Of a DNA stretch of 6,494 nt, positions 5,855 through 6,494 are shown piece after piece. Origin of the DNA: Candidatus Kerfeldbacteria bacterium. Lineage in GTDB: Bacteria > Patescibacteriota > Patescibacteriia > Veblenbacterales > UBA10138. How positions within the stretch are numbered: position 1 is the stretch's first letter; each line of letters begins with the position of its first letter. The notes under the pieces were generated by a model. It worked only from the letters and a program-made list of their open reading frames with translations, did no database searches and was not told the origin of the DNA. Location of the stretch: contig JACRFM010000052.1 of NCBI GenBank assembly GCA_016234305.1, forward strand, positions 1 to 6,494. The letters run 5' to 3'. The position numbers and the translations under genes are program-made.

Positions 5855-6301
5855 TTAAATTTGCAGATAAAGTAGCAGTGAAATTATCAGGAGAACAACG
5901 TAAACCAAAGCCGTGTGGAAATAAAACATTACCCTTAAAGTTTGGCTAAACAGCCTTTCGTGAGCAGGTAGCCGGGGAGAAGAGAACCCTTCAGGTAAAG
6001 TCCCTTGATTAAAGAGTTGCTCTAAGGCCACAGCTATTTGGTTGCGCCTTATTTTATAATCCTCGCGGAATGATTTGTTAATAGCATCGAGCAGCCAGAA
6101 GATAATTACCGCCACCAGGCTTAACAGCACCACTTCCTGGCGTTTGGTCTGAAACGACCAGCCCAGCGTGGCTATCCACAAGGTTATAGTCCAAGTTCTG
6201 ATGTGGTCTAAAGCCGCGTCGTATTTGTCTATTTGTTCCTGGCACAGCTTGAATTCGGCTTGGGCCATTTCGTTTTGGATATTTTTATCAGGATTGCTCA
6301 T
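5855..6301 (-). CDS. Small membrane protein of unknown function
   Basis: I do not recognise a named family. The 148-residue product starts with a polar, probably helical segment (10-36, containing QEQIDKYDAALDHIRTW). Two closely spaced membrane segments follow (about 38-51 and 56-73), joined by a very short turn containing QTKRQE. After a charged cytoplasm-like stretch (74-120, including INKSFREDYKIRRNQ) there is a final membrane segment at 123-147 that ends at the carboxy terminus. No signal peptide, lipobox, catalytic motif or conserved Cys/His cluster is visible. The layout, helix then a tight membrane hairpin then a basic helical stretch, is loosely like the small 2TM (SLATT/S-2TM-like) proteins found with defence genes, but nothing in this window supports a defence role. 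It is convergent to the DHS-like gene. ATG 6301 was chosen as the first start; Met12 is an alternative. Confidence 0.75.
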   Translation of the reverse strand: MSNPDKNIQNEMAQAEFKLCQEQIDKYDAALDHIRTWTITLWIATLGWSFQTKRQEVVLLSLVAVIIFWLLDAINKSFREDYKIRRNQIAVALEQLFNQGTLPEGFSSPRLPAHERLFSQTLRVMFYFHTALVYVVLLIISLLLYLQI

Positions 6302-6307
6302 AATTAT

Positions 6308-6337
6308 AATTGTTTTATTGTATATAGCCGAACAATT
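6308..6337 (-). promoter_or_regulatory. Inverted repeat in the 5' leader of the small membrane protein gene
   Basis: AATTGTT (6308-6314) and AACAATT (6331-6337) are perfect 7-bp inverted arms around 16 bases. In the minus-strand transcript one arm ends 6 bases before the ATG, and the bases next to the start form the palindrome AATTATAATT (6302-6311). It could be a weak leader hairpin or an operator. It is very AT-rich, so a chance match is possible. Confidence 0.3.
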
Positions 6338-6348
6338 TTTAGTATAGC

Positions 6349-6377
6349 ACTATATTATTTCTTATTTAACTGGTCAA
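6349..6377 (-). promoter_or_regulatory. Candidate sigma-70 promoter for the small membrane protein gene
   Basis: On the minus strand, TTGACC (6377-6372) and TATAGT (6354-6349) are separated by exactly 17 bases, each one or two bases from consensus. Transcription would begin near 6342, giving a leader of about 40 bases. The -35 lies inside the last codons of the upstream gene and the spacer covers its stop, so the promoter overlaps the 3' end of that gene. No terminator separates the two genes, so read-through is also possible. Confidence 0.5.
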
Positions 6378-6494
6378 TATCATCCTGGTAGCCATCGGCT
6401 AAGGTCATTACGTTATCGCCGTAAAAGCGGTATTTGGCATTGGTTGAGCCGCTAAAGTAGCGCATGGCGGCATTCCATTCGCCCGGTCTTGAGC
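6355..6494 (-). CDS. 3' end of a gene, possibly a secreted or cell-wall protein (partial)
   Basis: A minus-strand open frame enters from the right edge and stops at TAA (6357-6355); 46 codons are visible. Of the three minus-strand frames only this one stays open. The residues are polar and aromatic-rich (EWNAAMRYFSGS, then YRFYGDNVMTLADGYQDDI), with several Tyr and Phe, ending in QLNKK. The pattern of a Tyr/Gly-rich turn, YGDxV and a closing helix is reminiscent of the end of lytic-transglycosylase-like domains found in secreted proteins of this kind of bacterium, but this is recollection of style rather than a diagnostic motif. The catalytic part would lie beyond the window. Treat the coding call as good and the function as open. 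Confidence 0.6.
   Translation of the reverse strand, partial: SRPGEWNAAMRYFSGSTNAKYRFYGDNVMTLADGYQDDIDQLNKK

Overview
The window reads like part of a Candidate Phyla Radiation (Patescibacteria, Parcubacteria-type) chromosome. The reasons are compact genes with gaps of a few bases, a DnaG and an RpoD with a very lysine-rich amino terminus in tandem, a bacterial deoxyhypusine-synthase-like gene, small membrane proteins of unknown function, no convincing Shine-Dalgarno sequence before any start, and AT-rich 7-bp-periodic spacer DNA. TGA is used as a stop and the genes carry no in-frame TGA, so the code looks standard rather than the TGA=Gly code of Gracilibacteria/Absconditabacteria. The lineage is an inference from gene style; no marker RNA is present.

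Layout. Positions 1-152 hold the 3' end of a plus-strand gene that may encode a PP2C-type phosphatase (final motif DNITVV). A peptidase S51-family gene follows after 13 bases (166-789). The 139-bp spacer 790-928 contains a long two-tier imperfect inverted repeat (810-874) and a -10-like element just ahead of a GTG start. Three tightly packed plus-strand genes come next: a multipass membrane protein with a DedA/VTT-like look (929-1498), DNA primase dnaG (1506-3290) and the housekeeping sigma factor rpoD (3296-4573), separated by 7 and 5 bases. This resembles the widespread dnaG-rpoD pair of the macromolecular synthesis operon, with a membrane-protein gene where many bacteria have rpsU.

The 191-bp spacer 4574-4764 has no gene. 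Much of it is degenerate 7-bp-phased repeats (consensus near TTCNTAA) that run to within 4 bases of the next start codon. The next gene (4765-5793) encodes a deoxyhypusine-synthase-family enzyme that keeps the catalytic WGK lysine but lacks several residues that bind spermidine in the eukaryotic enzyme, so its substrate may differ. A strong bidirectional terminator (5814-5847) separates it from a convergent minus-strand gene for a small membrane protein (5855-6301). Upstream of that lies a consensus-like promoter overlapping the 3' end of another minus-strand gene (6355 to the window edge), of which only the last 46 codons are visible.

Functionally the centre of the window is replication priming (DnaG) plus transcription initiation (RpoD). 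The flanking genes look like independent units: peptide hydrolysis, polyamine or protein-modification chemistry, and envelope proteins. I see no mobile element, CRISPR array, tRNA or rRNA. The least ordinary items are the 7-bp-phased spacer, the 810-874 hairpin and the altered active site of the deoxyhypusine-synthase homologue.
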